A DNA stretch of 57,220 bases from Clostridia bacterium (GCA_017434775.1 JAFSGG010000013.1:1-57220); one strand, 5' to 3'; shown: positions 1 through 8,534, counted from the stretch's first letter. Made by a program: numbers and translations. Notes: generated by a model not told the origin, from the sequence alone.

Positions 1-1179
1 ACCCGCCGTCTGGTGGACGTGGCCCAGGAAGTCATCGTCCGGGAAACCGACTGCTTCGAATCCCACGGCGAAATGGTGCGTGGTATCACCGTGAAACCCA
101 TCGGTGAAATCGAACAGATCGACGACCGCATCCGTGGCCGCTTCGCTGCGGAAGATGTGTATCATCCCATCACCGGGGAACTGCTGGTGCATGTGAATGA
201 ACTGATCGACCACGATAAGGCTGCCAAGATCAAAGCGGCCGGCGTGCAGAAGATGAACGTGCGCTCCGTGCTCACCTGCTGCGGCGAAAACGGCGTTTGC
301 GCCCGCTGCTACGGCATGAACATGGCCCACGGCGACGTGGTGGATATCGGTGAAGCCATCGGTATCATCGCTGCCCAGGCCATCGGTGAACCCGGTACCC
401 AGCTGACCATGCGTACCTTCCATACCGGCGGTATCGCATCTGCTGAAGATATCACCCAGGGTCTTCCCCGCGTGGAAGAACTTTTCGAAGCCCGCAAGCC
501 CAAGCATGACGCTGTTCTTGCCGAAATTGCCGGCAAGGTGTCCATTGTGGAAAGCAAGAAAAAGCGGGAAATCGTTATCACCAATCAGGATGACGAAACC
601 GAAAAGAAGACCTACCAGATTCGCTATGGCGCCCGCCTGAAGGTGGAAGAAGGCCAGCTGGTGGAAGCCGGTGAAGAACTCATCGAAGGCGCCATCAATC
701 CCCATGATCTGCTGCGCATCCTGGGCGTGAAGGCCGTGCAGGAATACCTGCTGAAGGAAGTTCTGTCCGTTTACTACAGCCAGGGCGTGCGTATTTCCGA
801 TAAGCATATCGAAGTGATCGTGCGTCAGATGCTGCGCAAAGTCCGCGTGGAAGACGCCGGGGACACCAACCTGCTGCCCGGCGGTCTGGTGGATATCATC
901 CAGTTTGATCAGGCCAACAAGAAGGCTATCATGGAAGGCGGCCGCACCGCCGTTGCCAAGCGCATCCTGCTGGGCATCACCAAGGCTTCTCTGGCTACCG
1001 ACAGCTTCCTGTCTGCCGCCTCCTTCCAGGAAACCACCCGCGTGCTCACCGAAGCCGCTATCAAGGGCAAGATTGACCCGCTGATGGGCCTGAAGGAAAA
1101 CGTGATCATTGGTAAGCTGATTCCTGCCGGTACCGGCCTGAAGCGCTATAAGAACATCGAACTGCAGGAAACCTATTGA
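1..1179 (+). CDS. rpoC: RNA polymerase beta' subunit, C-terminal part
   Basis: Catalytic beta' subunit of RNA polymerase. The gene is cut by the left window edge; the frame is open from base 1 ([10 protein letters not shown]). Visible landmarks are the second zinc-site cysteines ([15 protein letters not shown]), the trigger-loop region ([18 protein letters not shown], then MRTFHTGG) and the conserved C-terminal block [19 protein letters not shown]. About 392 residues of a protein normally near 1200 are present. It ends with TGA at 1177-1179 and is followed at once by an intrinsic terminator, so it is the last gene of its operon (normally rpoB-rpoC in this class). Confidence 0.98.
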   Translation, partial: TRRLVDVAQEVIVRETDCFESHGEMVRGITVKPIGEIEQIDDRIRGRFAAEDVYHPITGELLVHVNELIDHDKAAKIKAAGVQKMNVRSVLTCCGENGVCARCYGMNMAHGDVVDIGEAIGIIAAQAIGEPGTQLTMRTFHTGGIASAEDITQGLPRVEELFEARKPKHDAVLAEIAGKVSIVESKKKREIVITNQDDETEKKTYQIRYGARLKVEEGQLVEAGEELIEGAINPHDLLRILGVKAVQEYLLKEVLSVYYSQGVRISDKHIEVIVRQMLRKVRVEDAGDTNLLPGGLVDIIQFDQANKKAIMEGGRTAVAKRILLGITKASLATDSFLSAASFQETTRVLTEAAIKGKIDPLMGLKENVIIGKLIPAGTGLKRYKNIELQETY

Positions 1180-1194
1180 TTTTCTGCCAATAAT

Positions 1195-1230
1195 AAAAAA
1201 GTTCCGGGACTTGTTCCCGGAACTTTTTTC
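1195..1230 (+). terminator. rpoC intrinsic terminator
   Basis: Stem AAGTTCCGGGA (1199-1209) pairs with TCCCGGAACTT (1215-1225) over a 5-nt loop, followed by a T run. It directly follows the rpoC stop codon. Confidence 0.93.
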
Positions 1231-1341
1231 GTGCAACAGGACGCTTTTGAAGAATTCAGAATGAAGAATGATGAATTAAGAATTGTAGTTGGTTTCAATG
1301 ATGCCGGGAAGTGTCAAACGCGTATGATCTTCAGACACCAC

Positions 1342-1416
1342 AAGGGAAGGGCTTGCCCCTCCCTTTGTTTGCTTTTATATTGTTGCAAGGGGAACGATGG
1401 AGGGACGTTACCCCCT
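1342..1416 (+). repeat. Dispersed repeat R1, copy A
   Basis: Begins with the palindrome GGGAAGGGCTTGCCCCTCCC (1344-1363) and ends in GGGGAACGATGGAGGGACG and CCCCCTC. The same order (palindrome, T-rich spacer, TTGTT.CAAGGGGAACGATGG, CCCCCTC) is found on the minus strand at 56024-56101. A third copy of only the palindrome is at 55619-55641. Confidence 0.8.
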
Positions 1417-1421
1417 CTGCT

Positions 1422-1564
1422 CCCAGCAGGGATATCATTCCTGCACCCATTTGCAGAAGTAGTTGGCGGTTTTTCAAACAATGTGCCGCAGGAGTTTGGG
1501 GAACGTTTGTGGGGTTTCACCCCACGCCCCAGCAGGGGCATCGCCCCTGCACCCATTTTGCGGA
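1422..1564 (+). repeat. Two direct copies of a CCCAGCAGGG hairpin
   Basis: 1422-1454 and 1528-1564 share CCCAGCAGGG, an ATC-containing loop, CCTGCACCCATTT and GC.GA; each can fold as a G/C hairpin. A related form occurs at 55463-55502 in island 2. Confidence 0.7.
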
Positions 1565-1670
1565 TGTGGGTGGCTAATTCTGCGAACAATGTGCCGCTGA
1601 AACGGAAGCGTACGGATATGTGTTTTTGAAGAAGGGTAACAATATTGCGAATGGGGTGCGGCACTGTCCC

Positions 1671-1770
1671 CACGGGCTGGCGGCGTTCGCCGCCGACCGG
1701 ATGCTTTGCATCCGGGGAAAATGCAAAAATGGCGAAGAAGAATGTAAAAACTTTCTTTCTCGCCATTTTT
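1671..1770 (+). repeat. Triple-hairpin repeat R2, copy A
   Basis: Three consecutive palindromes: GGCGGCG/CGCCGCC (1679-1694), CCGGATGC/GCATCCGG (1697-1715) and AAAAATGGCGA/TCGCCATTTTT (1725-1770). The same three hairpins in the same order lie on the minus strand at 55714-55815, with sequence differences mainly in loops and spacers, as expected of a REP/BIME-like element. Confidence 0.82.
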
Positions 1771-1899
1771 AGTATTTTCAGTGTGCCCGTGGGGCGTATT
1801 TTGTTCGTATTTTTCGGTTCTGTCTGTCAGCGAATGAATTTTTCGTTGTTCTCGATTCTGCCGTTTCTCCGCTTTTCAGGCGGACATTGTTTGTGCGCT

Positions 1900-1980
1900 C
1901 AGACAACCACTTCGCCTGCCGGGTGCAGGGAGGAACTCCCTGCTGCGGGGTACAGGGGCTGCATAAGCCCCTGCTTTGTA
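1900..1980 (-). repeat. Gene-3'-flank hairpin element R3, copy A
   Basis: Read on the minus strand, directly after the SGNH esterase stop: hairpin CAGGGGCTTATGCAGCCCCTG, then TACCCCGC, a second hairpin and GCGAAGTGGTTG. The same arrangement follows the recG stop at about 55312-55400. Confidence 0.7.
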
Positions 1981-1982
1981 CC

Positions 1983-2996
1983 TCAAATCTCCTGCAAAAT
2001 TTTCGCCAAGACCGGATAGACGGCCTTGGCCATGCGGTACATGCCCAGATCGTTGGGGTGCAGGCAATCGTTGGTGCAGGCGAAGCGGTCTTCGGTGCCG
2101 AAGAAGGTTTCGCCGTCCAGGAAGTAGACGTTTTTGTCGCCCCGATTCATGGCCTGCTGATAGGTATCGAAAACAATTTGACGGCGTTCCCGGCTGTCGG
2201 CGTCGAAATCAAAATTAGGCTTGGTCATGAAAAGCACGGGCAAATCCGGCGAATGTTCCCGGATGCGGCGGAAGAAAGGCGCGTGGGTTTCTTTCAGGTG
2301 CCGGGCATCGGGGGCGTTGTGGTCATAATCCATGACCAGCACGGATTTTTCGATGGAATTGATGTAATCCGCCATGATCCGTTCGCCCCTGGCGCAGCCG
2401 GAAAAGCCGAAATTGTAGTAATCCGCATCCAGCCAGCGGGAAAGCAGGGCGTTATAGGCGGTGCTGGGCATGCTGCAGCAGCCGCCTTCCGTGATGGAGG
2501 AACCGTAATAGAGAATGGGCTTTGCATAGCGGTAGGGGGTAGGGGCTTCCACTTGGGCATCATCATCCAGCTGGATGAAAACATCGGTGATTTCTTCGTT
2601 CCGGGGCAGGAAGACGGTCACGTCCTCCATTTTCTTTTCCTTGTGGAACGTGCCGGTGGCTTCGGGTTTTCCGTAGCCTTCCCGGGGCATGATGAGCCCT
2701 TTGTAGACAGAAGACGGTCGGTCACCCACAAACACATTGCCGCTCTGGGCGGCATAAAGGCTCATGCCGATATCCACGCTGATGGATTTGAAGCAGATGC
2801 GGAAGGAGAGGGTTTGGGAATCTGTACGAAAGCAGAGCCGGGCACCGGGGCAGCGGTGAGCCAGCTGCCATTCCACGAAGAATTTGGGCAGCTGCGCTGT
2901 CAGATCATCCGGCAAACGCCACAATTTGCCGGTTTTTTCGAATAAAGGAGCGCCGAACACCCGGAAGGGGGATTGGGAAAAATGATATTCTTTCAT
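1983..2996 (-). CDS. SGNH/GDSL hydrolase, probable carbohydrate esterase
   Basis: A 337-aa two-domain esterase. The N-terminal half (to about residue 160) is beta-rich and carries IGMSLY, resembling the GxDLY N-terminal domain that accompanies GDSL_3-type lipases. The C-terminal half has SGNH blocks: GSSIT with the nucleophile Ser (about residue 176), GFSG (block II Gly), and DCLHPND with the Asp and His near the end. There is no signal peptide, so it probably acts in the cytoplasm, possibly deacetylating imported oligosaccharides (inference). It is a single gene with its own consensus promoter, divergent from the reductase at 3171. The substrate cannot be read from sequence. Confidence 0.85.
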   Translation of the reverse strand: MKEYHFSQSPFRVFGAPLFEKTGKLWRLPDDLTAQLPKFFVEWQLAHRCPGARLCFRTDSQTLSFRICFKSISVDIGMSLYAAQSGNVFVGDRPSSVYKGLIMPREGYGKPEATGTFHKEKKMEDVTVFLPRNEEITDVFIQLDDDAQVEAPTPYRYAKPILYYGSSITEGGCCSMPSTAYNALLSRWLDADYYNFGFSGCARGERIMADYINSIEKSVLVMDYDHNAPDARHLKETHAPFFRRIREHSPDLPVLFMTKPNFDFDADSRERRQIVFDTYQQAMNRGDKNVYFLDGETFFGTEDRFACTNDCLHPNDLGMYRMAKAVYPVLAKILQEI

Positions 2997-3032
2997 GGCA
3001 GAAACCTCTTCTTAACGTTCATTTCTGTTTTG

Positions 3033-3061
3033 ATTATACGAAGATGATTTTTGTTTGTCAA
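3033..3061 (-). promoter_or_regulatory. Consensus sigma-A promoter for the SGNH esterase
   Basis: On the minus strand, TTGACA (3061-3056), 17-bp spacer, TATAAT (3038-3033): both boxes perfect. Confidence 0.85.
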
Positions 3062-3101
3062 TTCTTCGGCGGTTTCTGTCCAATTCTTTTTGTTTTTTTG
3101 C

Positions 3102-3130
3102 TGGACAAACCAAGCACTTTTCGGTATGAT
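3102..3130 (+). promoter_or_regulatory. Promoter for the aldo/keto reductase
   Basis: TGGACA (3102-3107), 17-bp spacer, TATGAT (3125-3130), 40 bases before the chosen start codon. Confidence 0.65.
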
Positions 3131-3170
3131 GAAAATGACAAAAAATTGGTTTGAGAAGGAGCGATTTTTT

Positions 3171-4313
3171 ATGCAATACGTTCCCTTTGGCAAGCATGGT
3201 TTTGACGTTTCCCGTCTGGGGATGGGCTGCATGCGTCTGCCCACCATGGAGAAGGATGGCAAGCGTGTGATCGACCGGGAGGCGGCCATTTCCATGATCC
3301 GCCGGGGCATCGACAAGGGCATCAATTATGTGGATACGGCCTATGGCTATCACGATGGCGAAAGCGAAATCGTCACCGGTCAGGCCCTGAAAGATGGCTA
3401 CCGTGAAAAGGTGACCCTCACTTCCAAGCTGCCCGTGTGGCTGGTGAATGAAGAAAAGGATATGAACCGGCTGCTGGACGAACAGCTGAAAAAGCTGGAC
3501 GTTCCCTACCTGGATTTTTACATCCTTCACGCTTTGAACAAGGGCAGCTTTGAAAAAATGCAGGCCTTTGGCTACAAAAAGTTCTTTAAGGAAGCCCTTT
3601 CCGACGGCCGCATCCGGCACACCGGTTTTTCCTTCCATGACGGCAAGCAGGCTTTCCTGGATATCCTGAACGATTGGGATCAGTGGGGCATGGCCCAGAT
3701 CCAGTTCAATTATCTGGATGATGACAAGCAGGCCACGGAAGAAGGGCTGATCGCCGCCGGCAAGGCGGGCGTGCCCATTGTGATCATGGAACCCCTCCGG
3801 GGCGGTGCGCTGGCCAATCCCCCTGCTGATGTGAAGGCGCTGATGGATAACCATGACGTAAAGAAGAGCCCGGTGGAATGGGCCTTTTCCTACATTGCTG
3901 ATTATGCCGAAGTGGCCACCATCCTCTCCGGCATGAGCAACCAGCAGCAGCTGGACGAAAACATTGCCGTTTTCGAAAATCTTACCGTAGGCGGCCTGAC
4001 GGACGGGGACAAGGCCTTCATCAAGGAACTGAAGAAAGCCTACCTGGCCCGTATTCCCATTGGCTGCACCGGCTGCCGCTATTGCGTGCCCTGCCCCAAT
4101 GACGTGCGCATTCCGGATATTTTCCACGCCTATAACGAAAATGCCATGCTGGGCCAGGAATGGAAATGGAACTGGAACTACCGCGGCATGACGGAAAAGG
4201 GCACGGATGCTTCCAAGTGCGTGGGCTGCGGTGCCTGTGAAGGTGCCTGTCCCCAGGGTCTGCCCATCATTGATTTGCTCCAGCGCATTGACACGGAATA
4301 CAAAAACAAGTAA
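3171..4313 (+). CDS. Aldo/keto reductase with C-terminal ferredoxin-like 4Fe-4S domain
   Basis: A 380-aa cytoplasmic oxidoreductase. The N-terminal TIM barrel has aldo/keto reductase residues: Asp and Tyr in DTAYGYHDGE, Lys in TSKLP, His in YILHALN. After about residue 300 come two cysteine clusters, CTGCRYCVPCP and CVGCGACEGACP, typical of 4Fe-4S binding in the clostridial subgroup of this family. The start at ATG 3171 is set by GAGAAGGAG just upstream and by the promoter at 3102-3130; the frame is open upstream to 3051 but that would include the promoter. The substrate is unknown; coupling of a reductase barrel to Fe-S clusters suggests ferredoxin-linked redox chemistry (inference). Confidence 0.9.
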   Translation: MQYVPFGKHGFDVSRLGMGCMRLPTMEKDGKRVIDREAAISMIRRGIDKGINYVDTAYGYHDGESEIVTGQALKDGYREKVTLTSKLPVWLVNEEKDMNRLLDEQLKKLDVPYLDFYILHALNKGSFEKMQAFGYKKFFKEALSDGRIRHTGFSFHDGKQAFLDILNDWDQWGMAQIQFNYLDDDKQATEEGLIAAGKAGVPIVIMEPLRGGALANPPADVKALMDNHDVKKSPVEWAFSYIADYAEVATILSGMSNQQQLDENIAVFENLTVGGLTDGDKAFIKELKKAYLARIPIGCTGCRYCVPCPNDVRIPDIFHAYNENAMLGQEWKWNWNYRGMTEKGTDASKCVGCGACEGACPQGLPIIDLLQRIDTEYKNK

Positions 4314-4339
4314 TATATTCCCATAGGATGGGTAATGAT

Positions 4340-4370
4340 ACAGCAGGGTGTATATCATCCTGCTGTCTTT
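4340..4370 (+). terminator. Hairpin between reductase and lgt
   Basis: ACAGCAGG (4340-4347) pairs with CCTGCTGT (4359-4366), then CTTTTAT. A short, weak T run suggests a partial terminator or attenuator; the lgt ribosome site follows 7 bases later. Confidence 0.55.
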
Positions 4371-4387
4371 TATGGGAGGGATTTCAT

Positions 4388-5140
4388 TTGACGGAACGAT
4401 TGCTCTTTGGTGTGATTCCGGTGTATGGGCTGCTGATTGCCACAGGAATTGCCGTGGCTGTGCTTTTGTGCATAAAGCAGGAAAAGGAAAAAGGACTGCC
4501 CAAAGATACCACCATTGATCTGGCGTTTTGGATTGTTCCCCTGGCTGTGGTGTGCGCCCGGATTTATTATGTGGTTTTCCAGTGGGATCAGTATAAGCAT
4601 AATCCCATTACCGCCCTGTTTGTATGGGAAGGCGGCCTGGCCATTTACGGGGCCATTATCGGCGGTATCATCGGCGGTTTTATTGGCACCCGGCGGAAAA
4701 AATTGCCTTTCCTGAAGATTGCGGATATGATTGTTCCCGGCCTGATTCTGGCCCAGGCCATTGGCCGCTGGGGCAATTTCATCAATGGGGAAGCCTATGG
4801 CTATGCCATCACCAATCCGGCGCTGCAGTTTTTTCCCATTGCGGTGAATATTCACGGTGAATGGCACATGGCCACGTTTTTCTATGAATCTTTGTGGAAC
4901 TTCATCGGGTTCTGGCTGCTGTGGCTGAACCGGAAAAAGGTGCGCCGGGACGGCAATCTGTTCTGTTGCTATTTCATCTGGTACGGCATCGGCCGGTCGG
5001 TGATCGAAGGTCTGCGCACCGATAGCCTGATGCTGGGCCCCCTGCGGGTGAGCCAGTGGCTGAGCGTCATTTTGGTGATTGGCGGCGCTGTTTGCCTGTA
5101 TCTGCGCAACCGTCAGCCGAAGGAAGCAAAAGGGGCATAA
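4388..5140 (+). CDS. lgt: Prolipoprotein diacylglyceryl transferase
   Basis: A 250-aa membrane enzyme that transfers diacylglycerol from phosphatidylglycerol to the lipobox cysteine of prolipoproteins. It is almost entirely hydrophobic with about seven membrane spans. Family marks are WEGGLAIYGAIIGG (counterpart of the HGGL region), the signature GRWGNFINGEAYG, and GIGRSVIEGLRTDS near the C-terminus. The start is taken as TTG 4388, placed after GGGAGG and matching the usual family N-terminus; starting further upstream at 4328 would overlap the hairpin at 4340-4366. A lipoprotein substrate, the UgpB-type binding protein, is encoded at 47088-48419. Confidence 0.95.
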   Translation: MTERLLFGVIPVYGLLIATGIAVAVLLCIKQEKEKGLPKDTTIDLAFWIVPLAVVCARIYYVVFQWDQYKHNPITALFVWEGGLAIYGAIIGGIIGGFIGTRRKKLPFLKIADMIVPGLILAQAIGRWGNFINGEAYGYAITNPALQFFPIAVNIHGEWHMATFFYESLWNFIGFWLLWLNRKKVRRDGNLFCCYFIWYGIGRSVIEGLRTDSLMLGPLRVSQWLSVILVIGGAVCLYLRNRQPKEAKGA

Positions 5141-5145
5141 GAAAA

Positions 5146-5175
5146 GGGCTTTCCGCCCGGAAAGCCCCTCTTTTT
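5146..5175. terminator. Bidirectional terminator between lgt and the spore coat pair
   Basis: Inverted repeat GGGCTTTCCG/CGGAAAGCCC (5146-5167), with T-rich sequence on the plus side and TTTTC on the minus side. It ends two convergent transcripts. Confidence 0.85.
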
Positions 5176-5179
5176 CCTG

Positions 5180-5497
5180 TTATGCCAGCTGGCATTTCAT
5201 CTGATCGAATTTCTGGCAGGCAGCCTGAATATCCGCTGCCTGGGCAGGCTTCACTTCATACCAGCCGTTCTGCTGCATCTGCTGGAACAGGGCGTACTGA
5301 TCCTGGCTTACCTGCAGGTACAGATCGCTCAGTACCCGGCGCAGGGCAGGGTTGGCAGCCTCGGTGAGCATGGCGGTGAGGGAACTCATCAGTGCCTTTT
5401 CATGGCCCAGCAGGTCCAGAGCACGTTCTTCATCGGTCAGGGCCTGGCAGGAAGGGCAGGCAGCGGCATTCTGGTTGGTCTGCATATTGTTCTGCAT
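5180..5497 (-). CDS. CotF-like spore coat protein
   Basis: A 105-aa protein with a helical CotF-type domain: LTDEERALDLLGHEKALMSS, then a second helix with acidic and glutamine residues (SDLYLQVSQDQYALFQQM) and the characteristic NGWYEVKPA segment. In this family such proteins are found in the coat of endospores. ATG at 5497 is preceded by AAAGGAGGT; the frame is open further upstream but without a ribosome site. It lies 13 bases downstream of a second small gene on the same strand, probably in one transcript. Its presence supports a spore-forming host. Confidence 0.82.
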   Translation of the reverse strand: MQNNMQTNQNAAACPSCQALTDEERALDLLGHEKALMSSLTAMLTEAANPALRRVLSDLYLQVSQDQYALFQQMQQNGWYEVKPAQAADIQAACQKFDQMKCQLA

Positions 5498-5510
5498 GGC
5501 AATACCTCCT

Positions 5511-5726
5511 TTAATGGCAGTTGCAGCCGTCCAGTACATGCTGGAGGGCGGCAAACTGATCGCAATGATGTTTAGCCAGGGTCATGGCGGTTTGCTGGAA
5601 GGCGGGCGTCTGGAAATTCTTGGCGTAGCTGGCGGCTACCCGGCTCACATTGGCCAGCTGGGTCAGTTCATCTTCCAGGATGGTCAGGTCCTTGCTGGTC
5701 AGGCTGCAGTTTTGAGCATGTGACAT
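5511..5726 (-). CDS. Small spore-coat-associated helical protein
   Basis: A 71-aa protein starting MSHAQNCSLTSKDLTILEDE and ending HVLDGCNCH. It has two predicted helices with heptad-like hydrophobics, a pattern like the shorter members of the CotF-like group, and cysteines at both ends (C7; C68 and C70). ATG 5726 follows AAGGAGGAA. It is the first gene of a probable two-gene operon with the CotF-like gene; assignment to the coat rests mainly on that linkage. Confidence 0.65.
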   Translation of the reverse strand: MSHAQNCSLTSKDLTILEDELTQLANVSRVAASYAKNFQTPAFQQTAMTLAKHHCDQFAALQHVLDGCNCH

Positions 5727-5805
5727 TTTCTGATTCCTCCTTGATGGTAATGGGTCCCTTTTCATTATGCCCGCTTTCGGGGCAAATATAAGGAGCGTGA
5801 AGCGC

Positions 5806-6933
5806 ATGGGCAATATTTGGCCGGTGTATCGGCTGATTTTGCAGCTGATGCCGAAAAAAGGAAAATTGCAAACGACGGGTCTTGCTCATGCAAAAGAAGC
5901 CGAGAAAATCTTGCGCAAGCATCGGTGCCTTGGCGGTACGCTTTGTACCTTTGATGCGGAGGGCGTAACGGGCATTGTGTCCTTTGGCGAAGCCAGAAAA
6001 GGGGTTCCTGCGGCGGATGATACGGTGTATCGCATCGCATCCGTCAGCAAACTGGTGACGGCGATGGGGCTGATGCGGTTGAAGGAACAGGGCATTCTTT
6101 CCCTGGATACGGATGTGGGGCAATATTATCCGCTTCCTTTGCGCCATCCCAAGGCGCCGGATACGCCCATTACCTGCCGGATGCTGTCTGCGCACATCGC
6201 CGCCATTCATGATGGGGTGGATTATAATCAGGGGATTGCAGAAAACAAGGATGTATCCCTTCTTTTGCAGGGGGACAGCTTTGCTGCCCATTTGCCCGGC
6301 GAAACATGGGAATACAGCAATTTCGGCGCCGGTCTTCTGGGTGCAGTGATGGAAGCCGCCGCCGGGGTGGATTTTGAAACCCTCATGCAAAGGGAAGTAT
6401 TTGAACCTTTGGGGGTACAGGGCACGTTCTATCCGCAAAAGGTACAGGGAACACTGGCAGATGCTACCCGCATCCTGCCGCCACAAAAAGCGCCCAATTT
6501 CAATGCAAAAAAGCGGCAGGCAAAGCCTCTGCCGGAAGCAAAACCGGATCATGAGAAGCACTACAACCTGGCCCACGGCAATCTGTGCATCAGCGCAGGA
6601 GAATTGGCCAGGCTTGGCAGGGCGCTTTTGCAGCCCGGCTTCCTGACGGCAGAATCCCTTGCGGAAATGCGCACGGTGATTGCTCCCTTTGGGGAGCGGG
6701 CGCACAACTTAAGTCAGGGTATCGGCACCTTTATTCTGCAGGACGAAACCATCTGCCCCCGGATGCTTTACGGCCATCAGGGCATGGCTTATGGCGCCTG
6801 TCACGGATTGTTTTTTGATGTGGAAAAGCAAAGAGGACTGGTGTTTTTGTCCTCCGGGGTCAGTGAAGCCCGGCGCGGCGTGCTATCCGACGTGAATGCG
6901 GATCTGATCCGCCTGTATTTGGGGGATGAATGA
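5806..6933 (+). CDS. Serine hydrolase of the class C beta-lactamase family
   Basis: A 375-aa hydrolase with the penicillin-binding/beta-lactamase fold: catalytic SVSK (SxxK), YSN (YxN) in WEYSNFGAGLLG, and HQG near the C-terminus in place of KTG. Such proteins act as D-aminopeptidases, carboxypeptidases or esterases, and rarely as true lactamases. There is no clear signal peptide, so a cytoplasmic location is likely. ATG 5806 is preceded by AAGGAG. The stop overlaps the recX start (ATGA), and the run continues through VanW and a PIG-L deacetylase, so four genes are probably co-translated. Confidence 0.85.
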   Translation: MGNIWPVYRLILQLMPKKGKLQTTGLAHAKEAEKILRKHRCLGGTLCTFDAEGVTGIVSFGEARKGVPAADDTVYRIASVSKLVTAMGLMRLKEQGILSLDTDVGQYYPLPLRHPKAPDTPITCRMLSAHIAAIHDGVDYNQGIAENKDVSLLLQGDSFAAHLPGETWEYSNFGAGLLGAVMEAAAGVDFETLMQREVFEPLGVQGTFYPQKVQGTLADATRILPPQKAPNFNAKKRQAKPLPEAKPDHEKHYNLAHGNLCISAGELARLGRALLQPGFLTAESLAEMRTVIAPFGERAHNLSQGIGTFILQDETICPRMLYGHQGMAYGACHGLFFDVEKQRGLVFLSSGVSEARRGVLSDVNADLIRLYLGDE

Positions 6934-7547
6934 TGGATACGGTAACCGAAGTAAAACGGGCTGGGGGCGTTGCCACCATCCGCCTGCAATCCGGCGATGT
7001 GATCAAGGCGCCTTCCGCTCTGTATCTGGAAAGGCGGTTGCGGCCTGGACAGGCAGTGGATGGGGAAGCCTATCGGGCGTTTATTCGCGATAAGGGCTAT
7101 CCCCATGCACTGAAAGCGGCGGTGGATTTTCTGTCCCTCCGGGAACGCAGCGAACAGGAAATTGTACAGCGGCTGCGCCGGGTGCATTTTCATGAAACCA
7201 CCATTGCCCGGGTGATGGAAACCCTGGCCGGGCATCATCTGTATTCCGATCAGCGCTTTGCCGAAACCTGGGTCAGCCGCCGCAGCCGAAAATACGGCCG
7301 GCAGCGCATTGCCATGGAGCTGAAAATGAAAGGTGTATCAGCCCAGACGGCAAGGCAGGCGCTGGAGGGGCTGGAAACGGAAGAGGAACTGTCATCTGCC
7401 GTCCGGCAGGCGGAAAAAACCGTACGCCGGGTGAAGGGGGACGAACAGAAACTGATCCAGGCGCTGGTGCGCCGGGGATATAGCTGGGCTGTGGCCCGGC
7501 AGGCAGCCCAAGCAGCCTTAAAACATACGGAGGATGAAGCGGAATGA
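6930..7547 (+). CDS. recX: Regulatory protein RecX
   Basis: A 205-aa modulator of RecA filaments. It has the all-helical tandem three-helix repeats of RecX, with ALKAAVDFLSLRERSEQEI (first repeat), LYSDQRFAETWVSRRSR..GRQRIAMELK (second) and QALVRRGYSWAVARQA (third). An N-terminal beta segment of about 60 residues precedes the repeats, as in Gram-positive RecX. Two adjacent ATG codons (6930, 6933) are possible starts after GGGGGATG. It overlaps both neighbours by 4 bases, a sign of translational coupling; recA itself is not in the window. Confidence 0.9.
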   Translation: MMDTVTEVKRAGGVATIRLQSGDVIKAPSALYLERRLRPGQAVDGEAYRAFIRDKGYPHALKAAVDFLSLRERSEQEIVQRLRRVHFHETTIARVMETLAGHHLYSDQRFAETWVSRRSRKYGRQRIAMELKMKGVSAQTARQALEGLETEEELSSAVRQAEKTVRRVKGDEQKLIQALVRRGYSWAVARQAAQAALKHTEDEAE

Positions 7548-8515
7548 AGAAATTTCTGATGAGTATCCTGTGCCTGATGTGCCTGTGCATTTTTGCCGGT
7601 GCTGAAGAGGAGGCAGAGGAAAAGAAGGTGCAGTTTCTGGCCACATCCCACCGGGAATTTTCCTTGTTTTCGGCGGTGGAGGATGGAAGACGGCTGATCA
7701 AAGTGCCGCCGGAAAAGGATCTGCGCATTCTGGAATACGGGGAAGAATGGTGCCTGGCGGAATATGACGGGGTCACCGGCTATTGCACCACCAAGCATCT
7801 TTATCGTTTCCGCTCCCAGCAGCCCGGCGTTTGCTTTGTGCCGGGCCAGCGGATGATGGCCGGGTTCATCAGCTTCAACGACGAAGTGTTCATCCGCGGC
7901 GATACATTCAAAGGGATCACCACCCGGCCGGGGCAGCTGGCTTGTGTGGCGGAAGCTACCGATGACGGCTATGTGCTGCCGGTGTGGCGCGGAGATGTAA
8001 GGATCAGCACGTCCCAGGCCACTTATTATCCCTTTGTGGATTGGCAGGAAGCAGAGCCGGGAGACGTGATCGGCGGTTTTACCACTTTCTATGGTGATCA
8101 GCAGGGCAAGGGCAAAGCCCTCCAGCGGGAACACAATATTGTGACGGGCTGTGAACGCATCCATGATACGGTGTGGCAGCCCGGGGAAGTGTTTTCCTTC
8201 AATGCATTGTGCGCACCTTACAAAAAATCCAATGGGTATCAGTATGCCCCCAATATCAGTGCCGATGGGTTTGGCTATGGCGGCGGTGTGTGCCAGGTGA
8301 CTACGACCCTCTATAATGCCGTTTTGACCCTGCCTTTGCAGATTCTGGATCTGGCGGAGCACCGGTACATCGGCGTTGTGTATGTACCCCAGTTTTTTGA
8401 TGCGGCGGTGGGTAGCTATACGGATTTTGTGTTCCAAAACACTTTGCCCTATCCCATCCGCATTCTGGCGGTGCCTCAGAATGGGATATTGATGGTATTG
8501 ATCCTGAGAGACTGA
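7544..8515 (+). CDS. VanW family protein with N-terminal SH3-like domain
   Basis: A 323-aa exported protein. Residues 1-20 form a signal peptide (MKKFLMSILCLMCLCIFAGA). Residues about 28-90 look like a bacterial SH3 domain (EYGEEWCLAEYDGVTGYC), and the C-terminal half holds the VanW domain with GGGVCQVTTTLYNAVL. VanW domains occur in glycopeptide-resistance clusters and widely in Clostridia, and are thought to act in the envelope; their reaction is not established. It overlaps recX by 4 bases. Confidence 0.88.
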   Translation: MKKFLMSILCLMCLCIFAGAEEEAEEKKVQFLATSHREFSLFSAVEDGRRLIKVPPEKDLRILEYGEEWCLAEYDGVTGYCTTKHLYRFRSQQPGVCFVPGQRMMAGFISFNDEVFIRGDTFKGITTRPGQLACVAEATDDGYVLPVWRGDVRISTSQATYYPFVDWQEAEPGDVIGGFTTFYGDQQGKGKALQREHNIVTGCERIHDTVWQPGEVFSFNALCAPYKKSNGYQYAPNISADGFGYGGGVCQVTTTLYNAVLTLPLQILDLAEHRYIGVVYVPQFFDAAVGSYTDFVFQNTLPYPIRILAVPQNGILMVLILRD

Positions 8516-8534
8516 AGAAATGAGGAACAGAAGC

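Larger units (their letters stand above)
1231..1982. repeat. Non-coding repeat island 1
   Basis: About 750 bases with no credible gene. The stretch is a mosaic of short palindromes: a heptamer-like AGAATTC/AGAATGA/TGAATTA run (1250-1288), element R1 (1342-1416), two copies of a CCCAGCAGGG..CCTGCACCC hairpin (1422-1454 and 1528-1564), a triple-hairpin element R2 (1671-1770) and a 3'-flank hairpin R3 (about 1900-1980). R1, R2 and R3 all recur in opposite orientation at 55310-56180. Open frames here have no family resemblance and change frame across the repeats. Confidence 0.8.

Noticed and set aside
1231..2019. Overlapping open frames in repeat island 1
   Set aside because: Translations are low-complexity, differ between repeat copies and have no ribosome sites; the region is explained by palindromic repeats.
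5767..5805. Upstream extension of the serine hydrolase
   Set aside because: The ribosome site AAGGAG is placed for ATG 5806; the upstream part would overlap the divergent promoter region.
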